From: Anniella stebbinsi
Taxonomy: Eukaryota; Chordata; Lepidosauria; Squamata; Anniellidae
Length of the DNA stretch: 64,000 nucleotides
Direction: 5' to 3'
Assembly (NCBI GenBank): GCA_029215795.1
Contig: JARDYH010000006.1
Coordinates: forward strand, 24,753,501 to 24,817,500
Shown in pieces: positions 38,034 through 50,108 of the stretch. The notes beneath the pieces are model-generated. The model did not search any database. It worked only from the letters and a program-made list of their open reading frames with translations, and had not been told where the DNA came from. The position numbers and the translations under genes were made by a program. Each line of letters opens with the position of its first letter. Position 1 is the stretch's first letter.

Positions 38034-40460
38034 ATGGGAGAAAATCAGCAGCTGTGGAGCAGCAAAGACAGACTCTTGCTGCAATGCCTCATAATGGTGT
38101 TTGTTTGGGAGACTGTTTCTGCACAAATTCATTATTCCATTTCTGAGGAGATGCAGAAAGGCTCTTTTGTGGGGAATATTGCAAAGGATCTAGGAATGGA
38201 TGGAAATCTACTTTCAGACCGTGAACTCCGGATTCTTACCAGGACAGGTATGATCCAGTATTTTGCTTTGAACTACAACAGTGGTCATTTACAAACCTCT
38301 GGGAGAATAGACAGAGAAGGAATCTGTGGAAAGGCAGAGAAGTGCATCTTAAATTTTCAGGTTATTGTTGAGAGTAAAAGAAAACTTTATGGAGTAGAAG
38401 TGGAAGTTACTGATATAAATGATAATGCTCCCCACTTTCCTCCAGGAGAGCAGGAGGTGAAAATTAATGAAATATCTATACTAGGGTCTCGGTTTCCTCT
38501 ACCTGAAGCACAAGATCCAGATCTGGGGATAAATTCTATACAGAGCTACCAACTCACAGGCAGTAGTTGTTTTTATCTGGATGTGCAAATAGGAGAAAAT
38601 GGTGCTAGCCATGCTGAACTTGTGCTTGAAAAAATTCTGGATCGGGAGGAGCAAGCAATTTATGATCTGATCCTCATAGCTACCGATGGGGGTGATCCTG
38701 CCAGATCTGGCACCACTCAAATACAAGTCATTGTTTTAGATGCAAATGATAATGCACCAGTTTTCAGTCAACCAGCATATGAAATCAGCATCAAGGAGAA
38801 TATTCCGAAAGGTTCTATAGTGTCTACGGTCATAGCCACAGATCTAGATGAAGGCATCAATGGAGAGGTGAAATATTCCTTTAAGAAAATTGCAGAGAAG
38901 GACTCACAAATGTTTCTTTTAAATTCAACAACTGGCATAATAACACTCATGGGAAACATTGACTTTGAGGTTTCATCCTTCTATCACTTTGAGGTGCAAG
39001 GTGAAGACTATGGAGGACTGTTTGATAGGGCAAAAGTTGAGATTATGGTCACAGATCTGAATGACAATATACCAGAACTAACAGTAACCTTTCTCACCAA
39101 CACAATCCATGAGAATTCATCACCTGGAACAGTTATTGCTATTATAAATGTAGAGGATAAAGATTCAGGAATCAATGCTGAAGTCACAAGCTCAATTCCT
39201 CCAAATCTCCCTTTTCAGCTGAAAAAATCAATGGATAACTTTTACAGTTTGTTATCAGTCAGTACTCTTGACAGGGAAAGGGTGGCAGACTACAATATCA
39301 CCATCACAGCAACTGACCATGGGACACCTCCTCTTTCTACGGCCACTATAATAGCACTCCACATTTTAGACACAAATGACAACCCACCCCTCTTTGAAGA
39401 ACAAGGTTATACTTTCTACTCTGCTGAGAATAACCCAAGAGGATCCCTGATCTTTTCCTTAAAAGCCAATGACGCAGACTGGGAGGAGAATGCTAGAATA
39501 TTATATTCCATCATCGAAGATCAGAGGAGTAACTCTCTTCTCTCCTCCTACCTGTCTATTAACTCTGAGACTGGGGTTGTCTATGCCTTGAGCTCCTTTG
39601 ATTATGAAGACTTTCAAGAGATCCAGTTCCAAGTCAAGGCCCAGGATGGAGGCTCACCACCTCTCAGCTCCAATGTCTCAGTGACTCTCTTCATCCTGGA
39701 CCGGAATGACAATACTCCAGAAATCTTGTACCCCTCCCCTCCCACCGATGGCTCCACTGGGTTAGAGCTGGCCCCTCGCTCCTCCGAGCCGGGTTACCTA
39801 GTCACTAAGGTGGTGGCAGTGGATGCGGATTCTGGCCAGAATTCCTGGCTCTCCTACCAGCTGACCAAGGCCACTGAGCCAGGGCTCTTCACTGTGGGAC
39901 TCCACACTGGAGAGGTCAGGACAGCCCGTTTCTTTCTGGAGAAAGACACCCTTAAGCAAACACTTGTGGTGTTAGTGAAGGACAACGGACAGCCACCTCT
40001 CTATGCCTCAGTTACTATCACCATAGTGCTGGCTGACAATATTCCAGAAATCCTCTCAGACCTTAGCAGCATCTCAGCTCCTGTGGATCCACCTTCTGAC
40101 CTCTCCTTCCACCTGATGATTGCAGTGGCTTTTGTCTCCTGCCTGTTCTTCACTTTCCTACTTGTGTTACTGACTGTCAAGTTGCACAGGTGGAAGAATT
40201 CACAGCTGTTTGAATCTCAAAGTGTAAATGTCAGTGGTGTCCCTGTCTCACAATTTATGGGTATTGATGGAGTCCGAGCATTTCTTCACTCCTACTGCCA
40301 TGAAGTTTCTCTGACTACAGACTCAAGAAATAGCCAGTTTAATACTTCCAAGGCAACTTATTCAGGTACTCTGAGCAATCAAGAAATGTGTGATGTAAAG
40401 CATCCTATCCTATCTCATGAGGACTTAAATTTGAACAATGGAGATCAGATTGGAATCCAG
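38034..40460 (+). CDS. PCDHGA: protocadherin gamma-A variable exon (intact A3)
   Basis: 809 residues to the donor CAG|GTGAGC at 40460/40461. Signal peptide about 1-30 (LQCLIMVFVWETVSA). EC1 ends at DINDNAPHF (127) with the CGKAEKC loop. Six EC domains follow, then a membrane span at about 692-718. The tail is of a second type (FESQSVNVSGVPVSQFMGID ... SHEDLNLNNGDQIGIQ), resembling the exon at 46382 and unlike the first two gamma-A exons. From late EC4 (HILDTNDNPPLFEEQ) through EC5 it is almost identical to the 46382 exon. Read-through past the donor would enter the CA/TA microsatellite and is not expected to be a real tail. Confidence 0.95.
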
Positions 40461-40615
40461 GTGAGCTATGTATTTCTTCTCACTGTAGCTGTGTTTATAC
40501 ATTTCTCATCAATTTCTTGTCTTGACCATTTTGAAGCAAGAAGAGTCAATAATTGGATTCCCCCCCCCCCAATACAGCAGGTACCAGATTGCAGGAGGCT
40601 TCCTTTTGATTTCAG

Positions 40616-40617
40616 TA

Positions 40618-40704
<87 letters not shown>
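40616..40704. repeat. compound (GT)n(AT)n microsatellite
   Basis: GT repeats, then alternating AT and GT blocks, then a long AT run. It starts 156 bp after the splice donor of the gamma-A exon. Confidence 0.95.
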
Positions 40705-40708
<4 letters not shown>

Positions 40709-41375
40709 GCAAGATAGTAAGCTTTTCATATTTGAAATTCATTGTTCTACACTCACATGCCAGTCCTCCAAATAGTGACAAGTCCAGCAATACAAACTTT
40801 AATTTCAGGTTTTGGTTTTATTGCAGCCATTAGAGACTGGCACATAATTGTATGCTTATTTATTATTATTGGTCCTATTGTGGATTTTGGAAGTTTTCTT
40901 ATGGCCAACATGGCGTTTTGTAATATTTTCATTTATTTACAAGTATTCAGGTAGATGGGCATTTGCAGATTAAAATCCCAACAGATTCTGCATATTTCCC
41001 CATTTGGTGTCTGGGGTCCAGCATCTTCCAGAGTTCCAGAGAAATCCCCCAGATCTGACCTTCCATCTCAGCTGCAACCCTTAGCCGCTTTACATTGACA
41101 GACTGAATTATCATGTTGCTTGGACGAGTGGGGAGGAGCAAGCCTGAGTCATTCTTTCCCACCGTAAGAAAGCAAGGTCTGGCCAAGCCACATTCCTTAG
41201 GGAACAGGGAGTGGTGGTATGGATCCCATTTGGTCATTTGCTTCAGGATAGATTGGCCAGGGCAGAGTTGTGCAGCAGGTTTGAATTGCAAGGTTTGGAG
41301 GGACCTGCAGGAGACTAGTGGAATGTCAGACATAGATCAGATGCAGGATGACTTCCAAGTCAAATTGGATACAAG
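40705..41375. other. intergenic, nothing recognised
   Basis: Short ORFs only. No cadherin motif or CSE. Confidence 0.4.
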
Positions 41376-41380
41376 CAATT

Positions 41381-41725
41381 TTGGCTGCCTCTACAAGAGA
41401 GGTTTAAAGCTCTTTCAAGGCGCTTAAAAAAATTTACCTCTACAAGAACGGAGCGCAAATCGGGCGTAGAGGCGCGTTATCTCTCCGATTATGTGCATTA
41501 TCGAATGTGCGTTAAATCACGAGTTTTATTTTGCTCCGGCCGTTAAAGCGCATTTTGACTATGTGAACAAGCGCTTATGCGCATTAACCACTTGTAAAGC
41601 GCATTTTGGTCATCCGTTAATGCGCTTCGCTGCCTCTCGCTGCCTCTCGTGCAGAGGGATTAGGTGTAAATGCGCTTCAGCGATTCACTTCGCAAAAGCG
41701 AATCCTTGTAGAGGGGACTTTTGTC
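41381..41725. repeat. CpG-rich miniature transposon-like repeat, copy 2
   Basis: Homologous to 16971-17335 ('tttaaagctctttcaaggcg', 'gagttttattttgctccggc'). Ends 'gcctctacaag' and 'cttgtagagggg' are inverted. Rich in GCGCATT motifs. Confidence 0.75.
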
Positions 41726-42500
41726 AGTAAATGGCTGACTAAGCATGTCACAGTAGGCTGTCAAGAGATTACCCCCCCCACACCTCATCTACCTCCCTTT
41801 AAAGCAAATTTATCAGCACTCAAAACCACTCTGCTAGATGTCTCTGTTCTGATGCAATGGTAGCAGAAAAATAGTTTCTCAGTTCAAACCCAGTATTCTA
41901 ACAGGACTTAATGAAATGGGGCTTCTCAGGCAAAACCCCTGAAGTTCAAGTGGAAAACCGCAGAGAGAATACGGAATCATTCCCTACCTCAGGAATTAAA
42001 ATAACATGTAGAAGTGTAAGAAAACAATTATACAAGAAAAGCTGTGCTGGATTGGACCAAAGGATCCTCTAGTCCAGCTTCATATCCTTTTCACAACACA
42101 AGCCAATGAAGGTTACAACAAAAAAGAAAAATATGCTTAGCAATCAAGAATCAAACACTTGCTGTGTGTTAAACTTCATTTAAATTCCTTAATACATATC
42201 CATAATTAAGTATGGATCAACTTACAATTCTCAGACACCAGGAAGCTGGCAGCATTCCGGGTTTTATGAATACTTTTTTTTTAAGGCTGCTCTTCATACA
42301 CCTTCTTGGGTTTATGTTTCATCAAACGCATCCAAGATTGTCATGATATTCTCCTAATAAAGATTATAAAAATTCAAAATGGCAGATTACATGAAGTAAA
42401 AAGCAAATCTGAATGAAGTATATGGGACAACTAATCAAATAACATTAAAGCATATGTGGAATTTCATAGATAGCAGGGGAAACTGTAAGGACAATGCCAG
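41726..42500. other. intergenic, nothing recognised
   Basis: AT-rich spacer. The duplicated block containing the gamma-B promoter begins at about 42507. Confidence 0.4.
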
Positions 42501-42520
42501 CAATTACAGTTCTGCATGTG

Positions 42521-42543
42521 GACTCAGAGTGTCGCTGTTGGAC
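42521..42543 (+). promoter_or_regulatory. protocadherin CSE of gamma-B exon 1
   Basis: CTCAGAGTGTCGCTGTTGGAC contains the CGCT core in a gamma-B-specific context, identical at 55228-55250. It lies about 245 bp upstream of the ATG. Confidence 0.85.
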
Positions 42544-42785
42544 AACAAGGGAGCAGCCATAGATTAGCACTTGAGGCTCCTGCAGAAATCTCCCTCTATT
42601 ACATTTCAGCAGAGCAGTAAGGAGATGCGGCAGAAAGTTTAATTTTGAAAAGCTGGTCCACAAAGGAAAGCTCTAAATTTCCAAAGGATCAGCTAATATG
42701 AACCAAATATTTCTACCATCTTACTGGGAGCTTTGAAAATCTAATTGGAAGTGGGGGAAAGAAAAGAGGAAAGGCACTGACAAGG

Positions 42786-45206
42786 ATGGAAGAAAGGCAC
42801 ACAGAGAGAACAAGAGAAAGCATCACAAGGCAAGTACTGTTTCTGTTCATATTCTGGTCTCCGTTCTGCTGGGTGGTGTCTGAGCAGGTCAGCTATACAG
42901 TTCCGGAGGAAACAGAAAAGGACTCCTTTGTGGGGAACCTTGCTAAAGATTTGGGATTGGATGTCAGAGAGCTGTCAAAACGCAAGCTTGGTATCTCTTC
43001 AGAAAAGCAATACTTTGCTCTGAATGAACAAAATGGCAACCTGTATGTGAAGGACAGGATAGACCGGGAAGAGATTTGTGGGAAATCATCCATGTGTGTC
43101 ATAAAATTAGAAATTGTAGCACATGATCCTTTGAATATTTTCCATGTAAATGTTTTCATCAAAGATGTTAATGATAATGCCCCACATTTCCAAGAAGAAG
43201 TGATCAAACTTCAAGTAAGTGAGTCTCAACTGCCAGAAGCTCAGTTTTCTCTTGGAAATGCTGAAGATGAGGACATTGGAATCAACTCCCTCCAGAATTA
43301 TCATTTGAGCTCATCTCCATATTTCAAGCTAGAAATTCAAGAGAGAAAAGATGGCAGCAAATATGCACAACTAATACTGCAAAAACAACTGGATCGGGAA
43401 AAAGAACATGTACACCAGATGGTCCTTACAGCTATGGATGGGGGGGAACCTACAAAAACTGGGACAGCCAAAATATTGCTAACAGTACTTGATAGTAATG
43501 ATAATACACCTAGGTTCTCTCAGGCAACATACAAGGTAAGCCTAAGGGAGAATGCACCCAGAGGGACATCTGTAATTCAAGTTAAAGCTTCTGACAGTGA
43601 TGAAGGGTCAAATGCTGAAATAATTTATACTTTTAGTAACATCCCAGAAACTGCCAAGCAGAAATTTCATCTGGACCCCAAAGATGGAACAATGACACTT
43701 ATGGAGACTCTCGATTTTGAAGACAGAAGAAGCTATGTGATGATAATACAGGCAAGTGATGGAGGTGGATTGGTGGCACATTGCAACGTGGAGATTGAGG
43801 TTCTTGATGAGAACGACAATGCTCCGGATGTAATCCTTACCTCCGTGTCTAGTCCAGTCCCTGAAGGTGCTGCACCTGGAGGGGTGATTGCGCTCATTAA
43901 AGTTCATGATAAAGATTCTGGAGAGAATGGGGAAGTTACTTGTCATCTAAGAGAACTTGTACCATTCCAGATTGTCTCCTCTTCAGATAAATACTTCAAG
44001 CTGCTCGTGGACGGTCCGCTTGACAGGGAAAGGACCCCGGAGTATAATATTACAATCACAGCCACAGACAAAGGTACACCTCCTCTCTCCACACACAAAA
44101 CCATCTCAATACGGGTCTCAGATATCAATGATAATCCTCCCACATTTGAAAGATCTTCCTATACTGCCTACGTTCCAGAGAACAACCCATCTGGAACTTC
44201 CATTTTCCACGTCAAGGCCTCTGACCCAGATCAGGAACGCAATGCCCGAATCACTTACTCCATTCTCAAGAGCAACATTGAGGACCTGCCTCTGTCCTCC
44301 TACATCTCCATTAACTCTGAGACTGGAAGCCTCTATGCTCAGCGCTCTTTTGACTACGAACAATTCAGGGAGTTTCAGATCCATGTGAAGGCCCAAGATG
44401 CAGGCTCCCCACCTCTCAATAGCAGTGCCACGGTGAGGGTGTGTGTTCTGGACAGGAATGATAATGCTCCCCAGATCCTGTACCCATCTCAAGCAACAGA
44501 GGGTTCATCTTTCTTTGAGATGGTGCCTCGGTCAGCTGAGCCAGGTTACCTAGTGACGAAGGTGGTGGCGGTGGATGCTGATTCTGGACACAATGCTTGG
44601 CTCTCTTTCCACCTCCTGCAGGCCACCGAGCCCTCACTCTTCACTATCGGCTCCCACACAGGAGAGGTCCAAACAGCCCGAGAGTTACTTGAGAGAGATG
44701 CTGTGAAGCAGAGGCTGGTCATCATGGTGAAGGATAACGGACATCCTCCCCTCTCAGCCACCGTGACTCTGAATTTGGTGTTTGCAGAGAACTTTCAGGA
44801 GGCTCTCCCAGAAATGAATTCCCAACCTGATGACACATCGGGACAGCCCGATGTACAGTTCTATTTGGTATTGGCATTGGCTCTGGTGTCCTTTCTGTTC
44901 CTGGTGACGGTGATATTGACCATCATGATGAAACTTCGAAGGTCAAAGAATCCCACTTTCCTTCAATGCTTCATTCCTGATCCTCGTTCAAAGACTGGTG
45001 CCATATTCCCACCACATTATGAGGATGGGACTTTGCCGTATTCCTACCAGGTCTGTCTGTCCTCTGAATCCAGGAGGAATGAGTTGACTTTCCTGCAACC
45101 CAGTGTCCAGGTAGCAGAGAATATCCTTTGCAGTGGCAAATCAGACAGATCTTTGATGTTCAATGAAAGTGGGCATTTGTATTCTGAACAGGGGACTGAA
45201 GGCACG
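42786..45206 (+). CDS. PCDHGB: protocadherin gamma-B variable exon (intact B1)
   Basis: 807 residues to the donor ACG|GTGAGT at 45206/45207. Signal peptide about 1-33 ([16 protein letters not shown]). EC1 carries [12 protein letters not shown] and the CGKSSMC loop, which match gamma-B better than gamma-A, and ends at DVNDNAPHF (127). Linkers [27 protein letters not shown] and DRNDNAPQI mark EC2-EC5. A membrane span ([20 protein letters not shown]) lies at about 692-717. The tail has [19 protein letters not shown], a gamma-B signature. It should be joined to the constant exons to give a homophilic neuronal receptor. A near-duplicate lies at 55493-57913. Confidence 0.95.
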
Positions 45207-46190
45207 GTGAGTTTCATTTCCTTCTCTATATGCAGTCATTGTAATGCAATCACTCGTCTGGTCGTTGCAGTAAAAATTGCAAGTATCAACCCAGATAATC
45301 GTTTGCCTTTATCTCATGCCACATGGCCTTTGAGTGCTGAGCCTCTACCACTCTGTAGCAAATGAAAGGGAGATCCTCATCAGCAGGTCTTAAGTGGCAG
45401 AATTGTCAGTAGAGGAGGGTGGATCTGAGTCATGTAGATGCTGATTGGCTTATGGTGAGGTGGGGTGGTGAAATCGCTGGGCCACGTAGCATGGCAAGGG
45501 GTGGGGCCTCATTTTCCTCTGTTTAATTAATTAATGTCACTGAATATGTAGCTATTTTCATGCTTTGTCTCTTTAACATTTTGAGAACAACCTGACTTAG
45601 TTCTTTTGTGTGACGGATTTGGCTAGAGAGCTGCTGGGCTCTGGCGCTGCTGGAAGGAACTCAAGGTGGGACTGGGTGGGACGTTGGACACCCTGAATTC
45701 TGCAGGGCAGCCGCATCTCCTGCTTAAGGAGCAAGACGGCACGGCAGTTGTAAAGGTGCTTCTCAGGCCCATGCTGGCTACAGACCCCTCATGTACAGAT
45801 GATCTGCCTGGCTCTTGCTGCTCATCCCACCCAGTGAAGCACACCAAGCAAGCAAATGCCCTAAGATTACACTAAGGCTAGTGAAGTAGTGGAGTGAGGA
45901 ATATGTCTCTCTCTTGGTTTCTTAGAGATACATGCAGGTATTCCATGAATCATTCAGCATCCTACATTCTTTTCATTTGAGAAGCAAAAATAGCCAAGCC
46001 CTTACTTAGCCTTAGTGGGTAAATCTTGAGAGAAATAAAGGGACATGGATAACATATACACAAGCCTCCAAGCTGTGTTTACATTTTGGCAGGTCTCTTC
46101 CTCTAAGGGATGAAATATTATCCCCGCTTTTTCTTTAGGTGTAATGTGACAAAATGTAATTTGATATTTGAAAATGGGCTCATGCAGTTT
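45207..46190. other. intron/intergenic after gamma-B exon 1
   Basis: The first ~125 bp (to about 45330) match the sequence after the second gamma-B exon and mark the end of the duplicated block. Read-through adds [17 protein letters not shown]... The rest is unassigned. Confidence 0.5.
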
Positions 46191-46199
46191 GGAGTTGAG

Positions 46200-46221
46200 C
46201 CTCTGGGTGTCACTGTTTGCC
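46200..46221 (+). promoter_or_regulatory. protocadherin CSE with altered core (gamma-A exon 4)
   Basis: CTCTGGGTGTCACTGTTTGCC aligns with the other elements but has CACT in place of CGCT. The core CpG is lost, a G-to-A change as expected from methyl-CpG decay. It lies about 165 bp upstream of the ATG of an intact exon. Confidence 0.82.
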
Positions 46222-46381
46222 AATAACAAAGAGAACTGAAAACTCTCCAGCCCATCCTGTGTTGCTCAAAGTAACTGAAAGAACAGGCTGACTGATAGAG
46301 GCACTTTCGCTTAGGAAAAAGGAAAACTGGATACAACATTTTTTGAGCCAGGACCAGTGCCCTTTTTCCTGCTGCAAGACC

Positions 46382-48805
46382 ATGGAAGACACTCGGAGGC
46401 CACGGGGTTGCAAACAGGGAATCCTCCAATGCCTTATCGTGATGTTTGCTTGGAAGGCAGTCTCTGGGCAGATCCACTATTCCATTCCAGAAGAGGTGCC
46501 TAAAGGCTCTTTTGTGGGGAACATTGCGAAGGACCTGGGAATGGATGGGAAGCAGGTTTCAGACCACGGACTCCGCATTGTTCCCAATGTAGGTATGATT
46601 CAGTATTTTGCTTTGAATGTCAACAATGGGCATTTGCAAATTTCTCAGAGAATTGACAGAGAGGAAATCTGTGGAGAGGCAGAGGAATGCATGTTAAAGT
46701 TCCAGGTTCTTATTGAAAGTAAATTAAAGCTTTATGAAGTTGAAGTAGAAATCACAGATATAAATGATAATGCTCCCCACTTTCCTGTAGGGGAACGGAT
46801 TATGAAAATTAGTGAAGCATCTACAATACAATCTCTATTTCCTCTTCCTGAAGCACAAGATCCAGACCTGGGGATAAATTCTATACAGAGTTACCAACTC
46901 ACAGGCAGTGGCCATTTTTCTCTGGATGTGCAGATAGGACAAAATGGTATCAGAAATACTGAGCTTGTGTTGGAAAAACCTCTGGACAGAGAGGAGCAGT
47001 CAGTTTATGATCTTATCCTCACAGCTATTGATGGAGGAGATCCTGTCAGATCTGGCACTGTGCAAGTCAAAGTCAAAGTTCTGGATGCAAATGACAATGC
47101 ACCAGTCTTTACCCAATCGGTCTATGAAGTGAGTGTCAAGGAGAATATTCCTAAAGGATCCACCGTAGCTACCATAAGTGCCACTGATCTAGATGAGGGA
47201 ATCAATGGAGAGGTGAAATACTCCCTCAAAAAAACAACAGCATTTGATTTCCGAATGTTTCTCCTTAATTCCACAACAGGCGAAATTAGTCTCACACGCA
47301 ATCTTGATTATGAGGAATCCTCTTCTTATGAATTTGAGGTACAAGCCATGGATGGGGGCGGGCTGAGCAGCAGATCGAAAGTAGTGATCTCTGTTACAGA
47401 CTTGAATGACAATGCACCTGAACTAGCAATGACTTTTGTAATCAACTCTATCCCAGAGAACTCGCCAAAGGGAACTGTCATTGCCATTTTGAATGCACGA
47501 GATCGAGATTCAGGCATCAATGGAGAAATCACATGTACACTCCCCTACAACCTCCCTTTCCAGCTGAAGAAGTCAATCAATAACTTTTACAGTTTGGTGA
47601 CACATGATGCTCTTGACAGGGAAGAGGTGTCAGCTTTCAATATTACTGTCACAGTTAATGACCATGGAATTCCTCCTCTTTCTACGGCCACAGTAATTGC
47701 ACTACACATTTTAGACACAAATGACAACCCACCCCTCTTTGAAGAACAAGATTATACTTTCTACTCTGCTGAGAATAACCCAAGAGGATCCCTGATCTTT
47801 TCCTTAAAAGCCAATGATGCAGACTGGGAGGAGAATGCCAGAATATTGTATTCCATCATCGAAGACCAGATGAGTAACTCCCTTCTCTCCTCCTACCTGT
47901 CCATTAACTCTGAGACTGGGGTTGTCTATGCCTTGAGCTCCTTTGATTATGAAGACTTTCAAGAGATCCAGTTCCGAGTCAAGGCCCAGGATGGAGGCTC
48001 ACCACCTCTCAGCTCCAATGTCTCAGTGACTCTCTTTATCCTGGACCAGAATGACAATGCTCCGGAAATCCTGTACCCCTCCCCTCCCACTGATGGCTCC
48101 ACTGGTTTAGAGCTGGCCCCTCGCTCTTCTGAGCCGGGTTACCTAGTCACTAAGGTGGTGGCAGTGGATGCGGATTCTGGTCAAAATGGCTGGCTCTCCT
48201 ACCAGCTGACCAAGGCCACTGAGCCAGGGCTCTTCACCATGGGACTCCACACTGGAGAGATCAGGACAGCCCGATTCTTTCTGGAGAAAGATGCCCTCAA
48301 GCAAAACCTGGTGGTTTTAGTGAAGGACAATGGACAGCCATCTCTCTCTGCCTCAGTCACTGTCACCGTAGTACTGGCTGACAACATTCCAGAAATCCTC
48401 TCAGATCTTAGCAACATCTCAGCTCCTGTAGATCCCCAGTCTGACCTTACCTTTTACCTGGTGATTGCAGTGGCTTTTGTCTCCTGTCTGTTCTTCACCT
48501 TCCTCCTTGTGCTATTGGCAGTCAGACTTCACAGGTGGAGAACTTCACAGCTGTTTGATTCAGGGAGTTTGAAATTCAGCGGTGTCCCTGTCTCACAGTT
48601 TGTGGGTATTGATGGAGTCCAAGCATTTCTTCAGTCTTATTGCCATGAGATTTCTGTGACCACAGACTCTAGGAAAAACCAATTTAACATTTCTAAGGCA
48701 AATTATTCTAATACACTGAACAATCGTCAGAATTGGGAGGTAACGGATTCTATGCTATCCAATGAAGACTTAAATTTGAATGATGTTGACCCAGTCTTAA
48801 TCCAG
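46382..48805 (+). CDS. PCDHGA: protocadherin gamma-A variable exon (intact A4)
   Basis: 808 residues to the donor CAG|GTGAGC at 48805/48806. The frame opens 13 codons earlier (46343), but I choose the ATG at 46382: its context ACCATGG is strong and MEDTRRPRGCKQGILQCLIV aligns with the starts of the other gamma-A exons. Signal peptide about 1-29. EC1 ends at DINDNAPHF (126) with the CGEAEEC loop. Six EC domains are present and the membrane span is at about 691-717. The tail (FDSGSLKFSGVPVSQFVGID ... NEDLNLNDVDPVLIQ) is like that of the exon at 38034. Late EC4-EC5 is also nearly identical to that exon, a sign of gene conversion. Its CSE core is mutated. Confidence 0.95.
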
Positions 48806-50100
48806 GTGAGCTAATATTTTTAGATAATTATGATTTCATTTGATCCAATCTTCACTTATTTGTCTTGACAGAAATTTCATATCTCTGTGGTGGTTTACAA
48901 AACTGTCTTGATTCTACTTCACAAAGCACATTCTCATTTTCTTTTCCCGCATTTTCACTTCTCTTGTTTCATGTAGAGTTAGATATTAATCTGTAATGGC
49001 ATTGGGTTGGTTATTTTCAGTGGCTGCAGTCCTATACTCCCTCAGTCTTTTAGCCATAAGCCCTATTGAACTCAATTGGATTTACTTTTAAATAGACTTG
49101 CATAGAATTCCGTTTTTGGTCTCACGTTGCATCCCAGGAACTTCTCAGATCATATGCTATATTCTTTCATTGCACTTCTTGCCTGGACTGTTATATTGCC
49201 CAGTTGTAAAGTGACTTCATTTCCTTTTTATGTCATTTAAAAAAGTAATACTGTGCAACTGCAATATTATGAGTGCAATCCATCATTTTGTCCCTTTGAT
49301 TTTAATTGTAGAGTTAAGCAGACACTTAAGTGTCTCCCATTGAAATCAATTTGATTTAAAATTGCTTAACTTGGCTGCGTGTTGGTTTAATTTACAGTTA
49401 TACTGATCTATAGAAATTTTACATTATACTTTGAAAGAGTGGGCAGCTCATACTGCATGAAAATAAATAAGGTATGTATAATGTGAAGGACCTTGTAAAA
49501 TGCTAACTGGATTTGGTTTGATATAGCTTATTTAGTGCATTGCAAATTGTTACTGTTTTAGCTGGGTCCGATGGAAGATCTGAATGTAAGCCCACATACT
49601 TAAGAAATATGAAAAGCCCTGCTTTATTATATTGAAGTTCTATCAGGTCCAGCATGGTGTTTCCAACTGAGGCCAAACTGTCTAGATGCCTCCAGGAAGC
49701 CCACAAACAGAACTTGGAGGCAACGTTCTTTCCGTGTTCCTCCACTCCCAGTGACAGGCAGTTGGAGGCATACTTTCAAATAATATTGTGTCATCGCCCA
49801 ATTCAGTCTCTTCTGTCTATCGGTCTGTCATGTCTGCATTTGATGTTTTAAAAAGTGTCCCCTATCCTCTGCCCACATTCTTAGGGGGAAATAAATAGTT
49901 TCCACTGCTCTCAAAGTTAAGAACAGCCTCCCATCCCAAGTGCATAGGAGGAGGTTGGAGCCCACAGGCAGAATCCGATATCAGTGCAACTTGTGCATAG
50001 TCCTAAAATCTTGTACTCCATACATCCTTCTAAGATAAGTGAGTTTTATCGTTTTCCTGTATTGCAGATGGGGTGCTAAGGCTAAGGTCCCAGAGAAGTT
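48806..50100. other. intergenic, nothing coding
   Basis: Spacer after the fourth gamma-A exon. One palindromic repeat at 49021-49112 ('tggctgcagtcctatactcc'). Nothing else recognised. Confidence 0.45.
49021..49112. repeat. short palindromic repeat, copy 5
   Basis: 'gcagtcctatactccctcag' at one side and 'gacttgcatagaattccg' at the other, with 'ccctattgaactcaattgga' in the middle, as in the units at 13034 and 24046. Confidence 0.55.
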
Positions 50101-50108
50101 ACTTAGAC

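Noticed and set aside
40466..40833. ORFs rich in CVCV/YIYI on both strands
   Set aside because: Translations of the GT/AT microsatellite, not proteins.
43957..44388. 143-codon ORF, repeated at 56664-57095
   Set aside because: A +1/+2 frame shadow of the gamma-B exons; conserved only because the exons are duplicated.
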